In this document: in pieces, positions 9,357 through 16,963 of the stretch
Layout: every line of letters starts with the position of its first letter
How positions within the stretch are numbered: position 1 is the stretch's first letter
Assembly (NCBI RefSeq): GCF_007625055.1
Contig: NZ_VMQS01000006.1
Location: 1,271 to 48,114 of the forward strand
Reading direction: 5' to 3'
Length of the DNA stretch: 46,844 nt
Source of the DNA: Halomonas sp.
GTDB taxonomy: Bacteria; Pseudomonadota; Gammaproteobacteria; Pseudomonadales; Halomonadaceae
Position numbers and translations under genes: made by a program
The notes under the pieces: generated by a model
The model's input: the letters and a program-made list of their open reading frames with translations, nothing else
Told to the model about the DNA's origin: nothing
Databases searched by the model: none

Positions 9357-10403
9357 TCAGTCTTGCGCACTGGCCGTGTGCGGTGCTAAAGCAGCCAAAC
9401 GTTGTTGCACGGCTGACCCTCCGGGTGCCTCCTTGAGGAACATTATGACGGGTAAACGCAAGCGGGGAATCAACGCTAGATCACGAATGACAGCGCCGAA
9501 ATCCGTCCGCGGGTCCTCGGCCAGACGATCAAGAAAAAGTGGAAGTCGTTGACCGTCTTCCAGATGCCGCCATCCACGCCCCGCAATGGCTGCCAGTATA
9601 TCAGGCCCGCTGGCCGCTGTATCTTCCAGCAACCCTGTATACCACTGGGATGTTGGTTCGCCAGGAGTGCCGCCGACAGCGCGTATACAGGCGCACAGTG
9701 ACTCGATATCAGCGGCCTGGGCAGCAAGCTCGCCGCGTGCGATCAAGGCCCTGACAAGTCCTTCATCCAGACTGAGATGTTCGAGGCAATAAGCAAGCGC
9801 ATGCAGGAGTTCAACCGGCATGTCCGGCAGAACGTCGGCCAGTTGCTGCGCCTGGCTGGCGTCCATGCGCACCGTGAAATCGGCAAGTCCCTGAAGTCCT
9901 AACGCCTGCCAGTCAACGGTCATCTGCTTGCTGAAATAGGCTTCAACCAGTTCCAGATGCTGACTGGCTGGCCGCGACAGTTGCTGCGTCGCCTGGGCAT
10001 TCAGCATGGCTAGAAAATGGGTTGAAGGCGTGAACACCAATGGATTGTCCTGCATCAGGTGTTCAATCTCATCATGCTTGCCGCCGTCAAGGCCTTGCGC
10101 ATTGCGACCCAGGGTTTCCAGCAGGCGCTGCAAAAAAGCATCGCGCTGGCCAGGCGACAGATAGCCCTGTTCATCCAGCGGCAGTGCCAGAAACCAGATA
10201 GCAGGCTCTGGCATATCACCCATCTGGAAAACAATACCCAAGCGAGCCTGGGCTTGCCAGGGTTCGGGCCAGGGCGCTTCGAGGTTTTCCAGCGCGATCA
10301 GGGCGTCTCTGGGGCAGGTAGTCACTCTACGCCCCATGTGGAACAGCAAGACATCTGCCCCACTGCGATCAAAAAAGTCATTGAGTGTTGTAATCGGTTG
10401 CAT
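9357..10403 (-). CDS. DUF3549 family protein
   Basis: This 348-residue cytoplasmic protein matches the DUF3549 family of Pseudomonas and Halomonas relatives. The N-terminus (ITTLNDFFDRSGADVLLFHMGRR) and the WLALPLDEQG-type segment are characteristic. It is rich in helices and resembles a repeat-type scaffold in its second half. No catalytic motif is visible and the function is unknown. A GGAAGGA site precedes the ATG. It lies 9 bases upstream of the zinc-protease gene, so DUF3549, zinc protease, rimK and the small helical protein form one minus-strand operon. Confidence 0.85.
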   Translation of the reverse strand: MQPITTLNDFFDRSGADVLLFHMGRRVTTCPRDALIALENLEAPWPEPWQAQARLGIVFQMGDMPEPAIWFLALPLDEQGYLSPGQRDAFLQRLLETLGRNAQGLDGGKHDEIEHLMQDNPLVFTPSTHFLAMLNAQATQQLSRPASQHLELVEAYFSKQMTVDWQALGLQGLADFTVRMDASQAQQLADVLPDMPVELLHALAYCLEHLSLDEGLVRALIARGELAAQAADIESLCACIRAVGGTPGEPTSQWYTGLLEDTAASGPDILAAIAGRGWRHLEDGQRLPLFLDRLAEDPRTDFGAVIRDLALIPRLRLPVIMFLKEAPGGSAVQQRLAALAPHTASAQD

Positions 10404-10716
10404 GGCATCCTTCCGTATCTCAGGCGAGCACTTTACCGTGCCATACGCCGCGTGTCAGCTAGCCGCTTGAAAAGTAGGCAAAGCGCTTCAGGCAGATGTG
10501 GTCAAAAATTAAACACTCTATGCAGACGCCCATGTTGGCAGGCGTTTCGCCATCCTTCCATAGGTTGTCCACAGCCTCTTGCAGGTTTTCTGTGTATTCT
10601 CGATGGGTGAAAGCCGCACCCAGACCCGCTCGGGGAGTGGTACAAAAGCGAGCGCACTGAGACAATAGACCTTGGCATGACAAGATGTCATCGTAGTGAC
10701 AACAAGAGGTAGGAAA
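10404..10716. other. Divergent intergenic region
   Basis: This 313-base gap separates the divergent DUF3549 and yqcC genes and should hold both promoters, but I cannot pick convincing boxes. Two overlapping inverted repeats of TGACA/TGTCA occur at 10678-10701. A minus-strand reading frame ending at 10459 has protein-like composition in its last 60 residues but no good start site, so I do not call it a gene. Confidence 0.4.
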
Positions 10717-11049
10717 ATGACGGTCCATCAACAGCTTTCACAGGCTCTAGGCGACCTGGAAGAAGCCCTGAGGGCATCACAGCTGTGGCAGGTTACAACT
10801 CCAGATCCCGCGGCAATGCTCAGCCAGCAGCCGTTTTGCGTTGATACAATGTCATTGCCGCAGTGGTTGCGTTTTGTCTTTATTCAGCGCCTGCAGGCAT
10901 TGGCGGATGCCGGTGGTGACATGCCTGCAAAATGTGAGGTAGCCCCGGCGGTGGCGGTCTATCTCCAGCAGGAAAACATTGACCCTCATGAACAGCAGCG
11001 CGTTATCAAGGCGGTTGAGCGGGTGGATGACCTGGTGACCCGGAACTGA
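10717..11049 (+). CDS. yqcC: YqcC family protein (DUF446)
   Basis: A 110-residue protein of the YqcC/DUF446 family: small, helical and cytoplasmic, with the conserved PFCVDTMSLPQWLRFVFIQRL core and a C-terminal helix ending VDDLV. Its function is unknown; in enterobacteria it is encoded beside the tRNA pseudouridine synthase truC, which is absent here. I chose the ATG preceded by AGAGGTAGGA; an upstream GTG at 10696 would add seven residues but lacks a ribosome site. A bidirectional terminator follows at 11067. Confidence 0.85.
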   Translation: MTVHQQLSQALGDLEEALRASQLWQVTTPDPAAMLSQQPFCVDTMSLPQWLRFVFIQRLQALADAGGDMPAKCEVAPAVAVYLQQENIDPHEQQRVIKAVERVDDLVTRN

Positions 11050-11066
11050 ACGAACAGCCAAGACAC

Positions 11067-11104
11067 AAAAAAGCCCGCCATGGCTTGACCATGACGGGCT
11101 TTTC
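11067..11104. terminator. Bidirectional terminator between yqcC and ompW
   Basis: AGCCCGCCATGG pairs with CCATGACGGGCT (one mismatch) around a short loop. The stem is flanked by a run of A on the left and TTTT on the right, so it can end both convergent transcripts. Confidence 0.85.
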
Positions 11105-11116
11105 TATGCGAGTGGC

Positions 11117-11755
11117 TTAGAAACGGTAGCTCAAACCACCCATGACCACCAGTGGGTCAATGTTAACGGTGCCTGCATCATCGCCAGCTACCGTGGCATC
11201 GGTATCGATATCGATGTACCAGGCCGCTGCGTTAAGTGCCCAGTTATCATCAATCAGCAGATCAATGCCGACCTGGCCGGCCGCGCCCCAGGAATCGTCA
11301 AGATCCAGGCTAACGTTTTCGATATCAACTGTCTCATCATCAAAGGTGGTGTAGTTGATACCGGCACCGACATAGGGCTGCACGCGTGATTCAGTGCCGC
11401 CAAGCGGATAGTACTGAAGCGTCAGGGTGGGCGGTAAGTGTTTGGTCGATGCAATGTTGCCGTCATTCAGTGCAATATCATGCTCAAAGGGCAGTGCGGC
11501 CAAAAGCTCAACGCCGAGCTTGTCATGGAAGCGGTAACCCAGGGTAAATGCAAACTGGGTTTCGTCATCGACATCAACAGCCAGTTCGCCAAGGGCTGTG
11601 TCCAGCGTGCCGTTGTCGTTTTTAGGGTCGACGTTGGCGGCACCGAAACGAGTGAAGAAATCACCCTGGCCATAAGCCATGGCCTGGGTGCTGGCAGTGA
11701 CGGCAACGGCCGCAAGGCCAGCAGCAAAAAGGGTTGGTAGTGTAAACTTGCGCAT
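11117..11755 (-). CDS. ompW: OmpW family outer membrane protein
   Basis: An OmpW-family eight-stranded beta-barrel of 212 residues. A clear Sec signal peptide (about 1-27) ends in TQAMA. Then come alternating amphipathic strands, LPPTLTLQYYPLGG (a family hallmark), VQPYVGAGINYTTFDDE, and a C-terminal VMGGLSYRF ending in phenylalanine, as expected for BAM substrates. The mature region is rich in Asp, fitting a halophile. OmpW proteins form narrow hydrophobic channels and respond to oxygen, salt and other stresses. An AGGAG site precedes the start, and a -10 TATAAT with an FNR-like site lies upstream. Confidence 0.92.
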   Translation of the reverse strand: MRKFTLPTLFAAGLAAVAVTASTQAMAYGQGDFFTRFGAANVDPKNDNGTLDTALGELAVDVDDETQFAFTLGYRFHDKLGVELLAALPFEHDIALNDGNIASTKHLPPTLTLQYYPLGGTESRVQPYVGAGINYTTFDDETVDIENVSLDLDDSWGAAGQVGIDLLIDDNWALNAAAWYIDIDTDATVAGDDAGTVNIDPLVVMGGLSYRF

Positions 11756-11818
11756 GGGAACTAACTCCTGGTGTGACTCGGTTGATTATCATTGGATAAC
11801 CGCGTGTTCATTAACGTC

Positions 11819-11860
11819 ATTATAACGGCACGGCAAGGTGGAGTTATTGATCCAGCGCAA
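11819..11860 (-). promoter_or_regulatory. ompW promoter with FNR/Anr-like site
   Basis: On the minus strand a perfect TATAAT (11819-11824) lies 63 bases before the ompW start codon. TTGCGCTGGATCAA (11847-11860) resembles the FNR/Anr box TTGAT-N4-ATCAA, with one half perfect and the other matching at three of five. Its centre would lie at about -41.5 from the expected start near 11812, the classic class II activator position. E. coli ompW is controlled by FNR; here it is inferred. Confidence 0.45.
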
Positions 11861-11879
11861 TTCTCTTGCGTTTTTAATA

Positions 11880-11915
11880 ATATTAAAAACAAGCCACCCT
11901 GGTGGGTGGCTTGTT
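11880..11915 (-). terminator. putA rho-independent terminator
   Basis: A perfect 12-bp stem (AACAAGCCACCC pairing with GGGTGGCTTGTT) with a 4-nt loop. On the minus strand it is followed by a T-rich tract, placed about 40 bases after the putA stop codon. Confidence 0.9.
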
Positions 11916-11955
11916 TCAACATGTATGCAGGCCAGGCCTGTCAATGAGACCAGTC

Positions 11956-14900
11956 TTATTCGTCATCGAGCGCCAGCAGTGAGGCATTACCCCCCAGCGC
12001 CGCCGTGTTGTTGGTAATGGTTTTTTCCGTCGCAAAACGGGTCAGGTAGTGCGGGCCACCTGCCTTGGGGCCTGTGCCGGAAAGCCCCTGGCCGCCGAAG
12101 GGCTGAACCCCGACAACGGCACCAATGATATTGCGGTTGATATAGACGTTGCCGACGCGCATGCGGCGGGCAATATCCGCTGCAAAAGATTCATTGCGGC
12201 TGTGAACCCCAAAGGTCAACCCATAGCCTCGGGCATTGATTTCATCAATGACCTTGTCCAGCTGGCTGGCCTTGTAGCGCACAATATGCAGGATGGGGCC
12301 AAACTGCTCCCGCTCCAGGCGGTCAATGCTGTCAATATTGAAGGCAACCGGGGCAATATAGGTGCCATTCTCAGTGTGCTCAGCAGCCATGGGCGTTTCG
12401 GCCACCAGACGACCTTCACTCTTGAGGGTATCAATATGTGCCTGCAGGGCCTTGCGGGCATCTTCATCAATGACCGGGCCAACATCTGTTCCCAGCTGGC
12501 GTGGATCGCCGACGTGCAGCTCCTGCATGGCCCCTTCGAGGATTCCGCTCACTCGATCAGCCACGTCCTCCTGCACATAGAGCACGCGCAGAGCCGAGCA
12601 GCGCTGGCCGGCACTCTGGAAAGCGGACTGGATGACATCGACCACCACCTGCTCGGGCAGGGCAGTAGAGTCGACAATCATGGCATTCATGCCCCCGGTT
12701 TCGGCGATCAAGGCAGGCAAGGGCGCATTTTCACGCGCGGCCAGGGCACGGTTGATGATCTGCGCGGTATCGGTCCCCCCGGTAAAGACGACGCCTGTCA
12801 CACGCGGATCGGATGTCAACACACTCCCCACGGTCGGGCCATCACCCGGAAGCAGCTGAACAACATCACGGGGCATGCCCGCCTCGTAGAGCAGCTCTAT
12901 CACGCGGTGAGCAACGATGGACGTCTGTTCGGCGGGTTTGGCCAGTACGGTATTACCTGCCACGGCCGCTGCCGCGACCTGGCCGCAGAAAATGGCAACC
13001 GGGAAATTCCAGGGGCTGATAGCGGCGAAGACCCCACGTCCGCCCATGACCAGGTGATTGGATTCACCAGTAGGCCCTGGTAGCTCCGTCGGCTGGGCAA
13101 AACCTTCTTCAGCGCGCATGGCGTAGTAATAGCAGAAGTCGACGGCTTCACGAATTTCATCCACACCGTCAGTCAGCAGCTTGCCCCCTTCACGTGAACA
13201 CAGTGTCATCAATTCGGCCATGTTGTCTTCCATCAGTTCGCCAAGGCGAACCAGGATGGCCGCACGTTCTGCCACTGGCGTTGCATCCCAGCGCGGGAAA
13301 GCCGACCAGGCGGCATCCAGTGCCTGGGTCGCCTGTTGGCTGGTTGTCCACTGTACGCTGCCAACCACCTTGCGGCGATCATAGGGGCTGGTCACGCTAT
13401 GGGTGCTGGCACTGTCGTCGGCGACCTCAAACGCCAATAGCGGTCTGGCCTGATAGGTTTTATCCATAAACGTACCCATCTTCTCCTTCAGCGGGTAGAA
13501 GTGGCTACGGATATTCAGGTTGACACCCCGCGAGTTGCGGCGCTTATTTCCGAAGATGTCCTTAGGCAGGGGAATCCGTGTGTTAGCCAGGGAGTCATAT
13601 TGACGCAAGGTTTCCACCGGATGCTGGCACAGCGATTCCACCGGCACGTCCGGGTCGACCAGTTGATGGACGAAGGAAGAGTTGGCACCGTTTTCCAGCA
13701 ATCGACGCACCAGGTAAGGAAGCAGATCCTTATGCGCGCCGACAGGTGCGTAGATGCGACAGTAAGTGCCTTCAGGGGCTCTGGTCAGGGCTGCATCATA
13801 CAGAGCTTCCCCCATGCCATGCAGACGCTGGAATTCAAAGGCGCGGGCATCAGTATTGGCGAGTTCAAGAATGGTGGTGACAGTGTGGGCATTATGAGTA
13901 GCAAATTGTGGGAAGATGCGCCCCTGGGTGTCGTTGGACAACAAGAACTGCGCACACGCCAGATAGGCGACATCAGTGGCAGCCTTGCGGGTGAATACCG
14001 GATAGCCCTCGACGCCGAGCTGCTGGGATTCCTTGATTTCAGTATCCCAATAGGCGCCTTTTACCAGTCGCAGCGGGATCTCGTCGCCCTGTTGCTCGGC
14101 TAGCCGATTAATGTAATGCAGCACCGGTAGAGCACGTTTGGCATAGGCCTGCACGACCAGGCCGAAATGACCCCAGCCCTTGGCAGCATCGCTGGTATAG
14201 ACAGCGCGGAAGACCTCCAGTGACAGTTCCAGGCGATCGACCTCCTCGGCATCAATGGTCAAAGCAACGTTCAGGCTGCGGGCCTTGGTCACCAGTTTGA
14301 TGACGGTGTCGACCAGCTCGGTCAGTACCTGTTCGCGACGGCCAAATTCATAGCGAGGATGCAGGGCAGAAAGCTTGATGGACACAGATGGCGCTGGCGT
14401 CCCGTTACCCAGTGTCTTGCAGGTTTTACCGACGTGCTCAATGGCCTTGGCGTAGTCGTCAAAATAGCGCCTGGCATCGTCACGGGTGCGCGCCGCTTCG
14501 CCCAGCATGTCGTATGAGTAGGTGTATCCCTTGTTGAACAGCGGCCTGGAGCGCTTGAGAGCTTCGTCGATATCGCGGCCAAGCACGAACTGCTTACCCA
14601 TCACCTTCATGGCTTCCACCATGGCACGACGAATGACAGGCTCACCAAGACGGTTAACCATGCGATTGATAAAGTGAGCAGGGCGGCCTTCCTTGGGATG
14701 ATCCAGATTGAGTACCCGGCCGGTCATCAATAACCCCCAGGTTGACGCGTTTACCATCCAGGATTCACTTTTGCCCAGATGTGCCTGCCAGTCGGCCGGG
14801 CCAAGACGGTCTTCAATCAGGGCGTCGGCAGTCTCTTTGTCAGGAATTCGTAGCATGGCTTCTGCCAGGCACATCAGCATCAGGCCTTCATGCGTATCCA

Positions 14901-15147
14901 GGCTGTACTGCTGGAGCAACTCATCAATGGTATCCACCGCCGTGTCCATCTTGCGCACGTCGCGCACCAGCGCTGCAGTGTTTGCTTCAATGCGAGCAAA
15001 GTCATCACGGTCCGCATTGAGCAGTTTGATCAGTTCATTGACGAAATTTTCTTCATCAACAGCATAATGATCGCTTATACGGGTCATCAGCGTATCAAGA
15101 TCTGTTTGCCAAATGGCAGGGTCGCGCAGTTTCTTAGCATTGAGCAT
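11956..15147 (-). CDS. putA: PutA, bifunctional proline catabolic enzyme
   Basis: PutA oxidises L-proline to glutamate: an FAD proline dehydrogenase domain (about residues 100-500) and an NAD P5C dehydrogenase domain (about 570-1040). The ATG preceded by GGGGGG gives 1063 residues; an in-frame start at 15195 adds 16 residues without support. Visible features are LRLVKGAYWDTEIK of the PRODH barrel, SPWNFPVAIFCGQ, ETGGMNAMIVDS and FQSAGQRCSALRVLYV with the catalytic cysteine, and PFGGQGLSGTGPKAGG. The N-terminus has no ribbon-helix-helix DNA-binding domain, so unlike E. coli PutA it should not repress its own gene; a separate AraC regulator is encoded just upstream. Confidence 0.96.
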   Translation of the reverse strand: MLNAKKLRDPAIWQTDLDTLMTRISDHYAVDEENFVNELIKLLNADRDDFARIEANTAALVRDVRKMDTAVDTIDELLQQYSLDTHEGLMLMCLAEAMLRIPDKETADALIEDRLGPADWQAHLGKSESWMVNASTWGLLMTGRVLNLDHPKEGRPAHFINRMVNRLGEPVIRRAMVEAMKVMGKQFVLGRDIDEALKRSRPLFNKGYTYSYDMLGEAARTRDDARRYFDDYAKAIEHVGKTCKTLGNGTPAPSVSIKLSALHPRYEFGRREQVLTELVDTVIKLVTKARSLNVALTIDAEEVDRLELSLEVFRAVYTSDAAKGWGHFGLVVQAYAKRALPVLHYINRLAEQQGDEIPLRLVKGAYWDTEIKESQQLGVEGYPVFTRKAATDVAYLACAQFLLSNDTQGRIFPQFATHNAHTVTTILELANTDARAFEFQRLHGMGEALYDAALTRAPEGTYCRIYAPVGAHKDLLPYLVRRLLENGANSSFVHQLVDPDVPVESLCQHPVETLRQYDSLANTRIPLPKDIFGNKRRNSRGVNLNIRSHFYPLKEKMGTFMDKTYQARPLLAFEVADDSASTHSVTSPYDRRKVVGSVQWTTSQQATQALDAAWSAFPRWDATPVAERAAILVRLGELMEDNMAELMTLCSREGGKLLTDGVDEIREAVDFCYYYAMRAEEGFAQPTELPGPTGESNHLVMGGRGVFAAISPWNFPVAIFCGQVAAAAVAGNTVLAKPAEQTSIVAHRVIELLYEAGMPRDVVQLLPGDGPTVGSVLTSDPRVTGVVFTGGTDTAQIINRALAARENAPLPALIAETGGMNAMIVDSTALPEQVVVDVIQSAFQSAGQRCSALRVLYVQEDVADRVSGILEGAMQELHVGDPRQLGTDVGPVIDEDARKALQAHIDTLKSEGRLVAETPMAAEHTENGTYIAPVAFNIDSIDRLEREQFGPILHIVRYKASQLDKVIDEINARGYGLTFGVHSRNESFAADIARRMRVGNVYINRNIIGAVVGVQPFGGQGLSGTGPKAGGPHYLTRFATEKTITNNTAALGGNASLLALDDE

Positions 15148-15259
15148 TGAAGCCCCCCAGAAGTCAGAGCAGGAACGAAAGGGACGAAAGGGCATTGAGC
15201 GCCCAAAGTTAACAATCGAATGTAGAGGGCAATGCCTTTGCCTGTGTGTCTAATCCATG

Positions 15260-15298
15260 GCAAAACATGTCAGTTTCAAGGTAAAAAGTCTGTTTTGC
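15260..15298. promoter_or_regulatory. Operator-like inverted repeat upstream of putA
   Basis: GCAAAACA (15260-15267) and TGTTTTGC (15291-15298) are perfect inverted copies spaced 31 bases start to start, about three helical turns. They lie between the AraC-regulator gene and putA, about 110-150 bases before the putA start. A dimeric AraC protein could bind here; this is inference. Confidence 0.4.
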
Positions 15299-15302
15299 TA
15301 CC

Positions 15303-16130
15303 TTAGTAGGGGGTGCTGTGAACGGCAAGAGTTCTGCGTGGATGGGAGGAAACAGCAGGCGAGGGTACCGGAAAGTCCCGGCGCAACTGACGGGGTGACA
15401 TACCAAAACTGCGCTTGAACGCATGGGAGAGTGTGCTTTGATTGGCAAAGCCGGTTTGTACAGCAATATCAGCCAAGGGAAGTCGGCTTTGCATGATCAG
15501 TTGACGCGCAGCGATCAGGCGTTGTCTGCGCACGTATTGCCAGGGAGAGAGGCCGGTTTGCAGACGAAAACGCGCTGAGAAATGTGTTTCACTCAGGCAG
15601 GCCAGTCTTGCCAGGTCGGCAACGCGCAATTCATCAGCAAGGTGATGCTGGATATAACGATTGATCTGTCCCATGTTCAAGCGTTCGTGATGGGTCTGGC
15701 TGTTCTCACCCAGACGCGCCTTCAAGGAGCCCAGCAAAGTGCTTGCCAGGCGATCATGCTGAAAGACGTTGGCATTACTGACGGTGTGGGTAATCTCGCT
15801 TTCTACAAAAGCAAGATAGTGGCGTAGCGGATCATCAAGCGAGAAAAAACGCGGTGCGTCAAACAGGGCAACCAGTTCGCGCTGCTCGCCAGAGAGGGCC
15901 GGGGCATCTTCCGGCAAGTCCAGAATCAACTGGCGATTTCTGGCATTTCCCGAGTAATAATGTTCATGGTTGGCAGGCACAATACATCCCGAAAAGGGGT
16001 TGATCAGCCCGCCCAAGCCCTCAATTTCAAATTCGGCGGTCCCACACATGGTAATCACGATCTGATGAAAATCGTGAGAGTGATGATGTGTCACGGCGTC
16101 CAGGGGTAATTGGCGAATCTTGCTAGGCAT
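15303..16130 (-). CDS. AraC family regulator, probably of putA
   Basis: A 275-residue AraC-family transcription factor. The N-terminal half is cupin-like, with HHHSHDFHQIVITMCG and an INPFSGCIVPANHEHYYSG segment for effector sensing. The C-terminal half (about 165-262) has the two helix-turn-helix units, including RVADLARLACLSETHFSARF and a second unit around LADIAVQTGFANQSTLSHAFKR. The start has a GAGG site. It is encoded directly upstream of putA in the same direction, and that PutA lacks its own DNA-binding domain, so proline-responsive control of putA is the likely job. The effector is not shown by the sequence. Confidence 0.9.
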   Translation of the reverse strand: MPSKIRQLPLDAVTHHHSHDFHQIVITMCGTAEFEIEGLGGLINPFSGCIVPANHEHYYSGNARNRQLILDLPEDAPALSGEQRELVALFDAPRFFSLDDPLRHYLAFVESEITHTVSNANVFQHDRLASTLLGSLKARLGENSQTHHERLNMGQINRYIQHHLADELRVADLARLACLSETHFSARFRLQTGLSPWQYVRRQRLIAARQLIMQSRLPLADIAVQTGFANQSTLSHAFKRSFGMSPRQLRRDFPVPSPAVSSHPRRTLAVHSTPY

Positions 16131-16153
16131 GATGAGGTCCTCATGCAGGCGAA

Positions 16154-16513
16154 TTATCGACGATGCAGCGAGGTGTGAGCGGCAAGGTGGTCACGTAAGG
16201 CCTGGAGTTCAGCTTTGCCTTCCTTGTCCAGCAAGGATTTACCCTGAGCAAGCTGCCAGCGTCTGCCATGTTGATCCATCAAACGTCCAGCACGGCGACG
16301 TACACCGTCCAAATATTCATTGTGGCGAATAGGGTAGCCAATAATGGCATTCCATTCTGTCTCGTTGATCTCACTTTCCAGTGCCTTATCAAACAGATTC
16401 AGCAGGTCTTCAGGCTCGGTTCTGTAACGTGGTGTACCAGATGTCAGCAAGATGGCCAGAACGCCACCGATAACCAGTACGCAAACACCTAAAACAAGCA
16501 AATAGAGCGCCAT
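16154..16513 (-). CDS. Small membrane-anchored hypothetical protein
   Basis: A 119-residue protein with one N-terminal transmembrane helix (about 3-25, rich in Leu, Val and Gly) and a soluble, charged, helical remainder containing NETEWNAIIGYPIRHNEYLDGVRRR and LLDKEGKAELQALRDHL. I recognise no characterised family; it looks like a conserved Halomonadaceae or Pseudomonas hypothetical protein. An AGGAGC site precedes the ATG. It lies 23 bases upstream of the AraC regulator, so the two may share a transcript. Confidence 0.75.
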   Translation of the reverse strand: MALYLLVLGVCVLVIGGVLAILLTSGTPRYRTEPEDLLNLFDKALESEINETEWNAIIGYPIRHNEYLDGVRRRAGRLMDQHGRRWQLAQGKSLLDKEGKAELQALRDHLAAHTSLHRR

Positions 16514-16963
16514 ATTGATGCTCCTGAATGAAAAGCATAAATCCTGTCTGATACTTCAGTATACCCTCGTGACGGCAAAGGAGAAAAATTGCAACAAGTG
16601 CGAACTTTCCTGCCACACAGTGTCAGAGATAATGCAAGCCAACACGGCGACGGCAGTTGCCAGCAGTGTTGACGGGTAACCTTAATTGGTTTCATGTTTT
16701 CGATCCCTTGCTTATGCTGCTCTTTGAGCAGCTTTTTTTTGTTCAAAAATTAATGGGTTAGCGACTATGGAGGGTGATTGTTCAATGCTGCCAGACCACC
16801 CTTCAGGCTGTGCCGCTGGCTCTTTATTGCTTATCATCGTTGTTTTATCCAGGCGTTTGGCAAGCGTTGAACAGCGTTGGATACTGTTGAATAGCCTGTC
16901 CGCAGCAAGGCCTGTCGACATCAGCCAGTTTCCCGCCAGGATGCCCATTTTACGAGAGCTCTC
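16514..16963. other. Intergenic region before hrpB
   Basis: This 450-base stretch contains no confident gene. It includes a strong plus-strand terminator (16716-16741) with no plus-strand gene ahead of it, a 27-codon plus-strand frame starting at a TTG (16589) behind AAAGGAG, and a minus-strand ATG (16695) behind AAGGGA whose frame looks like a broken signal peptide. The second half (16742-16963) should hold the hrpB promoter. Confidence 0.45.
16716..16741 (+). terminator. Strong orphan plus-strand terminator
   Basis: A perfect 7-bp stem (GCTGCTC with GAGCAGC), a 3-nt TTT loop and at least eight Ts make a textbook intrinsic terminator. The nearest plus-strand gene upstream (yqcC) ends 5.6 kb away, so it must serve an unannotated transcript. 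Confidence 0.75.

Noticed and set aside
12049..13083. 344-codon plus-strand open frame inside putA
   Set aside because: It lies wholly antisense to the clearly conserved P5C dehydrogenase domain; long antisense frames are common in GC-rich genes, and the translation has no family features.
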